A stretch of 64,000 bases of DNA. Origin: Tubiluchus corallicola. Its lineage: Eukaryota > Priapulida > Priapulimorpha > Priapulimorphida > Tubiluchidae. The stretch spans positions 62,001 to 126,000 of the forward strand of contig JAQGDQ010000436.1 of assembly GCA_030141605.1 (NCBI GenBank), read 5' to 3'. Of the stretch, positions 14,401-28,100 are shown piece by piece. The notes beneath the pieces are model-generated. The model searched no databases. It saw only the letters and a program-made list of their open reading frames with translations, and was not told the DNA's origin. The translations under genes and the position numbers were made by a program. Each line of letters opens with the position of its first letter. Positions within the stretch are counted from its first letter, which is position 1.

Positions 14401-16452
14401 AAGTTCACGTCGTGTTCCACCTCGTCTGCGATTCATCTGTCCTTTCCGGCGACATAACGTCTCGTAATCCCGTCATCTTGGGATTGAGAAACATCTTGAA
14501 GATGGCGAGTAGATATGACATAACTACGATAACATTGCCACTGCTGCTCACACACGAAATGACTGAGGTTGGCTATTCAGGAATTCATTTATTTACTGTC
14601 TGTTGTACTCAGTGTACAGTATAAAACCAGGGCTGTGAAACTAGGGCTAAATTCACTAAGGCATATCAAATCACACATTCATACGATATTAAATTACATA
14701 CTCAGTTTGTCTTCATTAGACTGTTATAACGAGCCTTTAGTCAGTATTTTGTTCGTTTAGTGTGCAAATGATTTTAGGCAAATGTAGTTTACTAATTAGT
14801 TTCCCTATTTTAAGTGGTATTGGTTAGGGTTGTACTATATCAAACCGGGAAATCGTTAAACCTAACTCCAATCCAATCTAAGCTTAGCTCTAATGTTTAA
14901 AAACCGTAATAAGGGCACGAAATTAAAAAGACTAATGAGGGGCTTCATTATTTCTGCTAAAACTTAGCGTAATGCAAGAAATTTACATTAAAGAAAATAA
15001 TTATTAGTTAGTTATAAATTTTTTTATTAACCCCTGCAATTCTTGCCTTTAGGAATTTTTCCATTTTAAGAAATTTCTATTCAAGGTCATTAGAAAAATC
15101 AAAGGTTCTGCCAGTTTGAAATTGCTGACATTTTTTATGAATTTGCAGGAAATGACGATGCCGTGGTGTTTGAAACGAGCTGAACTGGTTTTTAAGTGCA
15201 TCAAAGGATTCATGATCGAATCTTTGTCTTGGGGTGGAACGGAAGCTAACACACTGCAATTTCTTGTGCCGCAGGTTTGTATAAAAATTTAGAATTTCTC
15301 GAATATTGTGTCCAAACTTATTAGTGCAGGTAATATTACTTCTGCTCATGTGGTTGCTTGCTGCCCTTGGCCGATCTTAGGAGTTTTTTTACAGCACACT
15401 CAATTTCCTTTAACTTCACTTCACTTTAGCTCCATTCTAAATAGTTGAAATTTAATCAATTTATATTGATTAGCTCCAGTCTAACATGTAACAACTTGAC
15501 CTGTTTATGTGAAGCCTGAGAATCTCAAACTGTATGAACAATGATAACAAAAGTTGCTTAACATTCATGTGATGGTTAACCAGTTAAATGCTACTTTAAA
15601 CTAAAGGCAATGCACCATTTTGTGTATCACTACAGTGTAGCTATGGTCTTAGCCTTTCCAAGTTTCCTGACCCGAAGGTGGACACCGAACAGCTAGAGCT
15701 GTTCTCGCCATGCTTGCGTATAAACAGCAAGCACTGCTAAGGCTAAAATATGCCAATTCGTTACTAAGCACGTGACCACTCCAGCCTTGACGTCATCAGT
15801 GAATGGTAGCCCAATCGCTGATTTGCGTGTGTAAAGCAATTGGCGTATGCAAAATTGAGCAATTATTTACTAATTAATTTTTGCAAAAGCAACTAGATTA
15901 TCATTTCAACACATGTTCCTAAAACGTTTACTAAAAATTATTGGTGAGGCGGGGCTTTTACTTTAAAAATCCAGAGAAGCATATACAGTTGTCCTGAATC
16001 TTTTTTTTGTAAAAATTTAGAATGCATTGCTGGGGCAGATCCATTCATACATTAGAATGAAAGAAACCCCAACAATGTATGGGACAGAATGGCAGATCAT
16101 TTAACAGGTGTGATCCATTTTACAGATAGATACCATATAATAAAATGAAAAATAGCTTGTGTCATGATCTGTAGTAGCTTGATGCAGAATTCAGTCTCTT
16201 ATGATGGAAACTGTGGTCTGTGATAGCTTTCAAACACAACACCACCACTAACAACGACAACAACAACGGCATGACTAAGCTGAAGAGATCCTGCAATTTG
16301 TGCTGTATCCAAAAATTTATCAGTGATTTGCGATTGATAAAATGCCGTTCTTATTCTAGGGTGTGTCCGAAGAAGCATTCACATCGTTCAGTGAAATGTT
16401 GACGCAGATATTTCGCATTTCTAATCCTCTTGTGATCAAAACCTCCTCATAA
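5493..16452 (+). CDS. C12orf4: C12orf4 orthologue (DUF2362 family)
   Basis: Eleven exons join to 1704 nt (567 aa; human about 552): 5493-5709, 5953-6092, 7407-7588, 8884-8983, 9412-9533, 10878-10972, 11838-11917, 12357-12483, 14146-14567, 15149-15274 and 16360-16452. All junctions are GT-AG and all phases agree. Recognition rests on blocks shared with human C12orf4 as I recall it: [68 protein letters not shown] and a C-terminal [15 protein letters not shown]. The human protein is a cytoplasmic family member linked to mast-cell degranulation and to intellectual disability; its biochemistry is poorly known and no catalytic motif is visible here. An AATAAA about 75 bases past the stop (near 16527) could be the poly(A) signal. 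Confidence 0.93.
10390..10560. repeat. Imperfect tandem duplication in a C12orf4 intron
   Basis: A segment containing CCAAATAGGTAATGA followed by TAAACAGA and a GATACAG end is present twice, beginning near 10390 and near 10464, with small differences. Confidence 0.6.
10734..10808. repeat. Two-copy tandem repeat of about 36 bp
   Basis: CAGTTCTAGACGAAATACCC plus the following AAAATGTTCACAAATT block occurs twice back to back, differing by a one-base indel. It lies just before exon 6 of the C12orf4 orthologue. Confidence 0.8.
11498..11550. repeat. 15-bp tandem repeat, about 3.5 copies
   Basis: GACCATTGTTGAA-type units repeat directly with one or two substitutions. Intronic. Confidence 0.8.
12565..12790 (+). 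mobile_element. Degenerate 5S-rRNA-headed SINE (probable)
   Basis: The stretch at 12601-12672 follows the internal control region of 5S rRNA in order: AAGTTAAGC, GAGCTTGGATTA, then a GGGTGATC block where 5S has GGATGGGTGACC, then an AGAAAATCTAGGT end. The order and spacing match the clear 5S-headed SINE at 23597. A body unrelated to that second element follows to about 12790. No target-site duplication was identified and both edges are uncertain. It could instead be an old 5S pseudogene plus unrelated sequence. Confidence 0.5.
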
Positions 16453-19110
16453 TTCTTCAAGCCGCTATACAGGAAATCTTTTCAACTGCAAGTTTTTCTT
16501 TATGCTGAGCAACATGCTGTTTTGCTTTGCAAGCAAATAAACAAAACGTAGTGTGCGATTATAAAACTTGAATAATAAACTGTATATTCAGTTTTCATTT
16601 GCAGTATCTGTTAGGCCACATTCCATACAAAAATGTAATAGTATCTAATCGCAAGTTATTTCTAATAAGCTGCCAAATTACCTTGCATAATATTCTGAAG
16701 TTTTTATTGTGTAAATAAGAAACAATATTATATGTTGTACGTGTTGAAGTTATTATAATTATGTTCCAACTTTCCAGTTACTTTAACGCGTAATAAAATA
16801 TTGATGTTTTTGTTAAATTCTGTTTGTTTGTTGAACTTGTTTCAAGAATGGGACCTAAGTAGTCAGTCCTGTCACGCAAAAGTCATCGTGGTTGTAGAAA
16901 CAAAAAATTGTTGTTCAGTATGTGAACATTAACTTGTTGAAACGGTTAGACGACAATGTATTTGGTACGGAAGCAGTGCAAACCAATCGAAATGGTGAAA
17001 ATTCAGAAACTTCTTATTCAATGTTGAAAAGTGAAACTTGCTAAGCAGTTAACATTGTCAAAGCTGACAGTGTAACTTTGCTAATTGTTTGTTGAACTTG
17101 GGGTCATAGCTGGACAATGACTAGCAGTTAGTACACGTTTGTCATGCAGACCATACTGGCTTAGCATGCCCCCCAGCAAAGAAAAGTGAGTGAACTTAGA
17201 TCCACTAACTGCTTTATCTACATAGCAGTCGCGCATACCCGCTGGCCCAAAATTTTTGCATGTGATTTATTTTGCAACAGAGATACTAACCTTTGTTTTC
17301 AGGCAGCACTTGAGTAAAGAGGTATGCAATTTACTGGCTATTCTTAAACATTTTTCACACTGTCATGGTCCACATCTTACAGGCAGTTAACATGTCAGTA
17401 TCATAATTGCGCTACAGGCATTTACGAGGTCAGTGATCATTATGGGCATGCTTTCTTTGTAGTCTCTTGTACTAGAACTGGAGATTAAATTATAATTTAA
17501 ACGTCTTCCTCGCTGCTAATAATAAAACTTATGCTTTGCTTACCCCAAGATGACATTATAAGATGATCTTACAGTGACTCTCTCTCTCTTATCTCTCTCA
17601 ACACGCATGCACGCACGCACGCTCTGGCTCTCTCTCTCTACAGTCACGGATAGGATTTATTGTAACTTCTCAACAGTCTACACAGCTAAAAACAAATTCA
17701 AAACTTCATTTGACTGACTTTTATTGTCAAGTTAGCATTCCATACAAAAAGTTATGCTGTATATTCAATCTTCTTTCTAAAGACTTAATTAATGCCCCAT
17801 TGATAGGTTCTGTACAATTTCTCAAATCTCTCGAAGTGATTCATTGTAAGGAGTTAAACATAAATAATGAAGCAACACTGTCACCATGACAACACGACAA
17901 ACAACGTCAACAACAACTAAAATACGAAACATCAGGTCCATTTTTACCGAGCATTCGTACCACCATAAAAATATATCATCTGAGAAATCACCGAGAAAAT
18001 ATTCAACAATAATTGTGCTGGTTTTGTTTCAACATCGCATAATTATACTAAGACAAAAACTAGATAACAGATTTTGCAACAATTGTAACAAATTGATTGT
18101 AAAATGAGGCAAAATACGTACAAAGTTAATATCAATAGTACTTATGATGACCGAAGAGGAGAATTTTATATTTTGTTCGTTTGGCCATGGCCTTCAGCCA
18201 ACATTGTGGCTCCGTCTGCTCGGACTGTTTACCAAACAGAACTAAAATATTCCTTAGTACCTGTCAGCATTGCTATTACGAATCTAGATTCGTTTCTTCA
18301 TACTGACATGCTATGTCAGACTTCAGCATTCAGCTCTGACAAGCCTTTCACAATAATGCTGCCTGCAGAGGGCAGCACAATTGCACATTTGCCGGAATGT
18401 GAAACACTAGGTATTTCGGAAGACAGGCAAAATACGAACAAAGTCAGAAGATCTCAGTCGTTAACTATTGTCTTTACTTTCCGACTTGCACACATCTTTC
18501 ATGCTTGTGCACAACTTTCAAGCTTTTGCCCAGCTTTCAGACGGTTATAACAAAAATCTCATCTTCTGAATCTATTCCAATTTCACGTCTGAATTTGACA
18601 ACTCGTTTTATTATCGTACAAACTTAGTTTGCCCCAAAAATATTCTAAATTACATCACAGTTCATTACTAGAGTTATTTAACTAACTACACAGTGCAGTA
18701 CGCTCTCTCTCTTCGAAGAATATAAAAAACAGAAATACTGGTCTCATTTTAAATTAACAAAGCAGATAAAAAATGATAAGAACAAGCAAATATATATTTT
18801 ATATTAGTTGACACGATAAACAATGATAAATAAAGTTATCGTTTGCTAGCACGGAAAACAATTTCACACACAAAACTTAAATTCTTTTCACCAAAAACGG
18901 TAGATTTCTCTTTAGCATTACAGACATAACTAAATGTCGTTGGATAATCCGAGGTTCAACCCCAATTTTAAAAGATACAAGTCCAGTTTATACAACAGGC
19001 CAGCTTACAAGTTTCCATTTCCAACTAACAAACAAACTGGCTGTATAATCGAAATGAGAAAATAAAATAACAATTTATGAATGAATCTTACACCTAACAA
19101 TTGACTGCTT
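16453..19110. other. Intergenic, convergent 3' ends of C12orf4 orthologue and PDI
   Basis: This holds the 3' flank of the plus-strand C12orf4 orthologue and of the minus-strand PDI gene. AATAAA motifs occur near 16527, 16573 and 16791. A CT/CA-rich low-complexity patch lies at 17576-17640. An open frame at 18104-18550 (148 aa) has no recognisable domain or splice context and is not called. Confidence 0.5.
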
Positions 19111-22100
19111 TTATAATTCATCCTTTTTCTTTTCATCATCACCTAGGTCATCGTCGTCGCCAGCATCATCATCGTCGTAATCCGATTCGTCATCCTGCAA
19201 AAATGGTTTTTCATTTGCAATTTTACACAAAATTCTGTGGTTTTCATATAAGCTGTGTGGAAACTACCATGAAAATGATTTCGAAAAACAGATAATTTTT
19301 GCCCTTTCTGTTGATTAGTACTTTCTTGTACGTACGATAAATAAACGAAGAAAACTTTGTACTGCGAATGTAATTTTGTATAACATTTCATACATTACCA
19401 GAACCTAGAATGATGTACAGAAGATAACTATGTCATAGTATGAGTCACCACTCATCACCTTAGTATACATTGCAAAGGTTTTAAATGAATTTTAGAAACA
19501 AAACTAATATCAAAATTCTTATGAGCAATTATTTAAGAGTACTAATTTATATGAGTGAATTAATAAAAAAATCAAAATAAAAAATTGCACAAATCTGATG
19601 ATCATGACTAAAAATCACAAGAATTCATGCAAGGTTGGCTGCTTCATTTCTTCACGAAGAAGTTTGTTTATGAAATTCTCATAATGATAAAAACATTGAA
19701 AATCTGTTGCTGTATACTGCACATAGTCACCCTAAACACCTAGTCACCTAGTGCTTAAGCTGCAGTTGGTGATCACCTTGTTTTCCCTCGTGAAAAGCAG
19801 TGGGAACTTCAAATGCAAGTCGCTGGGCAAGTGATTAACTGTTTAGCTTCCAGAAACAACGAGGTTAACTGCAGTGGACAAGCGGGTGACAGGTTCAAAG
19901 CAAAACCACTAGGTTAACAATATTAACACATACAATACATGTACTATACCTGCTTACAAAGCTGTACCTAACATGATTGGTTTTACGCGCACAAAATCGG
20001 TGTAAAATGACATAAAAGCATGCTTTTATAAACTGACGCAAGGGCTCTTTGGGCACACACAAGTGTCTTAGTTAAGCACATGAAGTGGAAATATTGAGTC
20101 AATTATGCAGAGTTATTTGAGTCTATTACCAACAGTTTTTATGTACATTTGAATAGGAGCGGCCCGTACCAAGCGTTTTTGAGTCAATTAAGAGATTGAG
20201 TTTATTAACCGTGAGCCCAATAAACGGCGCCTAATGTATAATAATTACAAACTAAAATCAGGAAAATAAGTACAATATGCGTCTGACTCGTTGCCACACA
20301 AGTCTTGGGATCCAAAACTGCAATATCAACTCTGACTACACACACTGCTCTCTCAGAATCTGGACACTGCAATAAGTGTGAGTTACTTTTAAAAACACTT
20401 GAGGACATATGCAGAATTGATGATGTTTTCAGTTAATGTCGTGTTACATTTGATGACTGAAAAACACGAGCGTGCACAAAATCGTACTCATTCGCATGAC
20501 TTAATAACGATAAATAACTCCTCTGATATTTTTTGACTCGTCATAATTATCTGTGGCTTTGAAGACACGACATTCAATTTGGAAATCGTGTATGTATGTA
20601 CCCAGAAGTTTTTATTTGCACAGATATACATGTTTGGTTAGTTGTGCATGTCAAAATGTTTGTGCCTTGTCAGTTTATAACTGGATGGTGTAAGATGAAT
20701 GACATCTGTAAGGTACAAAAATGCAGCTGACACTTGCATATAAAAACAGCAAAAACTTGAATCCACTCTACATTATACGGTAGGTAGAATGGTATATCAC
20801 ATGTAGTTAAAAATTATTAACACGCACTAATACAAAAACTGAAATGAAGAACTTTTAGAGAACAAAGAAAATCTTACATCATAATCTTGTACCCCAGCAC
20901 CTTCTTTGCCATCAGAATCAATAAACTTGGAGAAACCTTCTAACGTCCGCTCACCATTGTAGTCAATTATCTAAAAAATTAATAGAACTAGTCAGAATTC
21001 AGATTACCTGGTTGAGTAAAAGAAGAACATGCATAGTTTTTGTTCATAATTATCATTCATAATAATACATATAATTTTCTGTTAGTTATTAACTGTAATT
21101 CATTAACCTAAAATAATTCAAAACCAATAACATCACTAACTAATTCAGGAAATTTTTGCTATGACATTGTGAACCAGCTGACAGACCAGACCAGAGACTC
21201 AAATGGCCTTACTGAAAAAATGTTATTGACAGAACAGTACGAAGTTTAATAAGCACTTTCATAATTTGACACCGACAAACTGAAACATCCGGCACTCAAT
21301 GGCAATGTAATGTAAATAGTTGTAGCACTACGGGAGCATAGCTCACTATTCTAGAAGAATGGGTCACTGAGAATGCACAGTGTCGCTGGCCACATTTGGA
21401 TTGTCGCTAAACCAGGCTTTTGGCTGTATGGCAGACAAAACTGCCGGAAGCACTTCCGGTACCGGTCATCCACAATTCACTACTTTAGCCTTAGTGTTGC
21501 TTAACTTTGGTCACTAAGTACACACAATGATCACTAAGTAAACTTTCTAGAAATTGGATTTTAAGTGCTCACATAGTCTCCAACTGCGAGCTGCTAAATT
21601 GTCCACTGATTAAGATACAATAGAAAAACAAAGCTAGAAATTCGAATACATATATAGATTATAGAATGAGCGACATACAGAAACCTCGAAACTGCTTCCT
21701 ATAAATTTGGAAACATTTTACAGGTAATTATCGAGTTACGACTTCACAACCCCACCACAATTTGATTAATTATACAAAACAAATTACAACTGATATTTCC
21801 TTCTTTTTTTTAGTAAATTAACTTAAAATCGGTATCTGTTTCAGTAATCTCTTGGTAGGGGTACACCACTTCAATATGTGGCCCAACTTGCATCCAATCT
21901 TATGACCCATTCATCTTACGACCAATCAGCCAGAACAGATTGTGGTCGTACGTTGACGGCTACCTGTAATACAGTAAAACATAAAAATGGTAATAACGTG
22001 GACTTACGTCATCACTATTAGCGGGGAAGAACTTTAGCGTGGGAAAGCTGTGAATTTTCACGTCTTCTACTTCATTGGTCGTAGCGTCCATTTTTGCTAT

Positions 22101-25100
22101 GATCAGATCTTCTTTACTGCTGTACTTCTCTGCCAATTCATCCCAAATGGGAGCTAACTGTTTACAGTGACCGCACCACGGCGCATCTAAAAATGTATTT
22201 TAGAAATACGCAAAAAATTTCTAATGATACCAACTTTTACCAACAAAACAACAACTGATGGGTACAGCTAGTCAAAATTATAACTGCCATGAATGACGTC
22301 ACTTTCTCTTAGTGTAGGAGAAAAAAATGAAACCAAAGCTGTAATGTAGTAATTGCCACACTCGGGATTTGAATGACAGGTCAAAATTTCATTTTGACAC
22401 ACAGTTCATACATTAGTACCGCTAGCTGATTAACTTTCTTCTTGAGTTTCTGTTCAGTTTACTGAATTTCAATTAGCAATAATTACCAATGAACCATAAA
22501 ATTAATAATACCGTTGAGAAGCTAATATTACCTTTCATATTCTTCACTAAATCACTGCAAACTTGCAGCATTGTCAGTATAATCAAAACAAAACCATCTC
22601 ATATCCAAATACTTCAATATTTTCAATTGGAAAATCTAAGGTACTCGAGAGCCTTAAAATCAAGAGGTACTTAGTACTTAGTATAAAGAGGTCTGATGCT
22701 AAAGAGACATTTTACATACTTACAAAATTCTACAAAGACGTTTTTCGACTTATCATAAGCCACATCTGGAAAGTTTTTGGCAACTAGAATCTTCACTGGG
22801 TTCTTGTCCCAGTCCTCGGGAATTTCTTCAGTCATCAAATGAGGCTAAAAGAAAGATAACAGAGTCATGAAATTAATGCATCATTCTTTGTTAACATTCC
22901 ATACTGTCACATTGATACTATATTGATACACTGGATCATTTACAATGGCAACGAAACATAAACATGGTTCTTGCCAGGTGAATCGAACGCGATACTGAGT
23001 CGAGCACTTGTTTTACTCAAAGACGTAAATAAGAAACAAACAAGTAGATATATTATCGCAAAATCTAAGCATCGCTCATTAAATCATTTTGCAATCATTT
23101 TCCTCACAGTTAAATTTCTGTACAAGAGTTGCCAAGTTCTGTTAAGAAGCTGTTAAAATTCAAAATCGAATGGCGAGATGTAAAGCCTGTGAAATAATTA
23201 GTAATGGACTATCCTAATCTTATCTGACTGATATTTTTCAACTATTTTTCAAAGTATTTTTCGAGTGTTCTTAAGATTTGCACATTCTGGCATGCGCCCA
23301 AGCAGTCGTGTGATCATCAATTTATAAAATGTGAAGAAAGCTAATCAGGGTTGTGTTTCATATTTCGCAGCGTCTATAACATTTACACGCCTCTAATAGT
23401 TACCAGCTTTAGTTACCCTGCTGCAAAATCATATGCATCCCACTTTCAAATGAACACACGATCAACAATCATCAGGTAATTATGGGAACGATTTCCATGT
23501 AAACATTTGCTAAAAACTCATTTCTTACACCCAACTTACTACTGCAAGCATTTGTCAGCAAAGAAACATGAAGGTATGCAGTCTCAACATAAACTAACTA
23601 CAGCCAAATCACGTTGAAAACACTGGTTCTCGTCTGATCACCGAAGTTAAGCAATGTAGAGCCTGGTTAGTGCTTGGATGGGTTACCGCCTAGGAATACC
23701 AGGTGCTGTAGGCTTGCGGAATGTCCACGCTGTATGTCGACACTAGGCAGAGGAGCTGTACAAGCAGCCAACGGCTAGAGGGCGGAGGAGGTCAAGTGAC
23801 CCAACGGCCATGTGTAGAGGAGTAAACCTTCCAAATCAGGAGTGGAGCCCCGAAGGCAGACCAGTGCAGCATGCTCACTGACTCCGGCAGCTCCTGCAGC
23901 CAACCTGGTGCCAAACGTATCCCTCCGCTTTCCTTTGGACTACACCAGGGAGGAAGAGAGGGGGTTCCTGTTGTCTGGGCAACTCAGGATCTCAATAACC
24001 TTGCCCAGGCGTGCGCCCTGGAGACGTTCAAGGATCGGACTGCTCGGCCACAGTCGACGCTGCAGCTCCATCACTGTGATCAATAACTGACTCTCTTGGC
24101 GCACACTCCATTGTCTTCCGAGACAGAAGGATGCCAACAACAACGACATAAACTATGTGGTTTTAATAATCTTACCATGGTGCTAATTGTAAAAATGACA
24201 CGACAAGACAAAATTTATCAATATAAACTACGTTTTTGTTACAGTGTAGTGATGTGTTACTTAACAAGAGTACGAATGTTAGAAGGCTCATCAGCTAAAC
24301 ACGTATCATTTTAATATTGCTCTAACAAGATAGACAGTTTGTGCTGTAAGTTTTATTCATACCAATCAGGTAAGTATCTTATAATACACTCCTTCAGGTG
24401 GAATACAATGAAGAGAGCAAAATGTAAGGGAAATTGAGCAATTCTTTGACTAACTATATGGGTAATACTTGTCTATGCAAGTTCATTTAGTGACATTTTC
24501 TCCTCTCAGTAACGGATGCTATAGGGAAAAAACTATTTACCTTTAATTTGCCGTCCAGGAAACTTTGTACAAAATTGCGAATGCTTTCTGCAGTGATTTC
24601 TTCAACTGGTGGCTTGTATTTTGTCATGTCTTCTGCCAATACTATCAACCTGACTGTAGGCAAGTCAGCCTCTTTAAGGCCGAAGAAATCTGAAATTCTT
24701 TCATTGTCTTCGTTATCGGTGTCAATGTGAATGAACAATACCTAGAAGAAGAAGAAAGAAATCAGAAAAAAATAATGTTGTTGAAAACTGTATCCCAAAC
24801 AGTAAACAAGATAAACAATGCCGACTTATACTAGCTGCTAGAAAGAGTCACCTGTCGAAAAGCAATTAACATATGCAATGTTCGAGGATGCAGAGATCTA
24901 CTACGAGGTTTACATTACAGAGTAAGATTTGTTTGTACGAGAAAGAACACCAAATTTGAAACACCGAAGCCAGAGACAAGTTAAAAGCAAGCATAATCAA
25001 ACAGAAGCCATGCGCTACACCTCAAAATATCAATGCTCCACTTTACTGATGGAATGACAAAATGACAATTTACTCCTGATGCAGTGACGCAAGTGGGAAC

Positions 25101-28100
25101 TTCACAGTTTAATAATTATAGACACTCATTTTTTCACAATGCAGGACTAAAATCAAAAATGCTAAAAAGTCTAATATCTGGTCTGATTTATAAGGATCAG
25201 TTCTTTCTCATATCAAGGGTAAATCAGAGAAAAACGTCACGGGAAAGTTTTGTTAAAATACAAAATGACTGTTATGAAATGAATCATATTTCTACTCACC
25301 TTTCCTTTGTAAGAAACAGCTGGTTCTCTGAAGTTGCTGTAAATACCCTCGAAGTCATCCTGACCTTTCCCAGCGAATAGGAGAATGTGCGTTTTCACGT
25401 CACCACCAAATATTTTTGAGGCCGTCTAAATGAAAACAAAAGTTAGCAAAAAGACAGAACAGACCCGATAACAGAAGCGAGTCTATGATGATTAATTAAT
25501 TTTCAGAATATCAACCGCGGCATAGAAAGAAATGACAGTGACAACATTCTTTGTAAGCTAGCCGAGTTAGATATAGTTGAGCTGGAAGAACTGGCCTAAG
25601 AAACTAGAAGGCAAGGAGTGAGTTAATGTTTTCAAAAGTTCCACTAGTTCGAATGTATACTATTGTTCAAGTAATCCATACAAAAAACTCAGAAAAGATA
25701 AAAAAAACAAATACTTTGAATATAATTTAACATTTTTAATAATATGCACGCAAGTAAAATAAAAAAATTAAATAAATAAATAAAAAGGATAATCTGTCTA
25801 AGTTTGTGAACATTTAGATAAGCTAATATAGGTACATAATATAATAATATAAGCTAATAAACTAATATACATATTTTAAGTTTGGTAAATGAACACGAGC
25901 AACTTATTACAGTTAAACCTAGTTTACACGCAAGTTGCAGCTTTTTTCCAGTGGTTATCACTATATTACTGTGTTGCATTTGGGGACACCTACACCATCG
26001 CAAATAGATTAGCCTTTCAATGCGAGTATTGAAATTTGTATCTGTTATCTATTCTGTGATGAAATGTCTATAATGTGTCTAGACATACTGACTAGATTAT
26101 GACAATAATATTAGTGTGTGACGGAAGTTTAACTGAGATAAATAAAATATGTTAACGCATTTAATTTCAGAGCATTGTCACAAACATAGATCATAGTCAA
26201 CAATATACGAAGTTGTAAAGAAATAATACTCACCTCTTGTGAAAATTCTGTAACAAGGGGCAATGCCTCGGCGCGAACGAAAGCAGCAATTGCTTCAGGG
26301 GTCTGCTCACCATCAAACTTGACTTTGCCTTCATCAAACTAGTATAAGCCATAAATAAAATACTTTAGTCACAGGTCAACTACGTTGAGTGAACTGAGTT
26401 GATCACGAGAAAAGTGCACATGCAGCTTGGTTGCACAAGTTTGCACAATGCAATGTACGAAGATACAATTTAGCACACACCCATGTGCGCTGTACAAATT
26501 AAAGTGCATTGTTCTTTAGTTATGTTATCTAAAGAAATTATTGTTTGCTAAAACTCGTTTTCTTTTATATAACTCTTTAGATAAGAAAAACTCTGGCTAA
26601 AGCTGCAATTATATTGGTCAAAAATATTTGCACCAAAATGAAGCAAATATTCTCACACAGAAGCAGAACCAATTATACAGTCTTTAAACAAATGCAACAT
26701 TAGCTCAAACATATATATATAACCACTTACTATAGAATACAAGTGAAGTCATGCTGGACTACAGACAATCTAGACTTTAAGGTACAAACAACACTTTCAG
26801 TTCCATACCACACTTGATTTAACAAGTAAATAAAAGTGTATACATTAAATTTACCTTTTTAAATAAAATTATGTCACCATCTTTTGCTTCATACTCGCCA
26901 AACACTCCACCATCCGATGTGATACCAAACAGCATGTCATCAAATCCTTCAGCTACTTCTAAATATCGCTAAACATAAGAGAAACTCGTAAGAATTGTAC
27001 CAATCCCTGTATACGACGTTAACAATAACAGCAAGCAATAGAAGTTGCAAGCATTAATGAATGAGCTGTTATAGATAAAAGTTGCCTCGAAAACAAAAAA
27101 TAAGTACAGTGTTCCCTCGCTACACCCGCGATAAGTGAGGGAACACTGTACATAAACGCAAAGAAATGACAGAAAAGTAGCATCTGAAATTTCCGCACGT
27201 ACTTGGTTTACCCCCAAGTATACACTCTAAAGGAGAAAGTTGAAACTCTCCATTACTCTGACTGTAGTTCCCCAGTGCACATGCCTACCAGATTAAATCG
27301 GTATCTATTCACTCACTAGTAAGCCTTAACACTTTTTATGAAGCGTGTGCAACAAGAACAACAACAACAATGTAAGCAAGCACTTGGCCAATGTTCATAC
27401 AACCAGTGCAAAATCTTAGGAAAACAAATAAAGTATTCAAGAAACTTCTGCAGAATAAAATATTCAAGAAATTTCTGCAGAGAAAGCAAGTTTTTCAAGT
27501 ACCTTTGCAGACTCCGAATCCGTGTCTTTAAAGAACCCAATAACTGCAACTTGGTTGTCATCAACAAAGGATGCGGCAGCAGCTTTATCATCAAGTGTTT
27601 GTGCAGGTGGTCCAGTTTTCTTCAACAACCAGGCTACGATACCGGCCGCATCTCGTCCACCTGTAGGATGAGGTACACCATAGTTAGTACATACAATTTG
27701 GACGTAAATCGTTATGAACGGTGAACTTCGTTAGCAGATGATTTAGTGACTGTACTCGAGTTATAGAAACAGATAAGATCTCAATCAATTGAATTAAAAC
27801 TGACCACAGATAAGATCTCAATCAATTGAGTTAAAACTGACCACAGCTAACAAACTGACTCTGTAAGCAAAACTGTTAAATTATTTATCTGGTATGTTAA
27901 TGCCAAAGACACACTTCACTTCTAAAGATAAGAAAAATACACTAAAATCAAGATTCTTGCCTGTATAGTCAGAAAACTGTCCATTTTTGAAAAATTTCAG
28001 TGTGGGATAACCCCGAACTTCAAATTTTTCTGCAAGCGTGGTCTCCTGAGTTGCATCAACTTTGGCTAATCTGCAAGAAAAACACCCAATTAATGACAAA

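Noticed and set aside
18104-18550. 148-aa open frame, plus strand
   Set aside because: No recognisable domain, no splice partners and no conserved words; it lies in the convergent 3' interval, so chance is likely.
23597-23715. A functional 5S rRNA gene
   Set aside because: It is fused to a SINE body and framed by a target-site duplication, and it carries substitutions in conserved 5S positions.
23842-24149. Overlapping 69-82 aa open frames on both strands
   Set aside because: They lie inside the GC-rich body of the 5S-headed SINE; open frames there follow from base composition.
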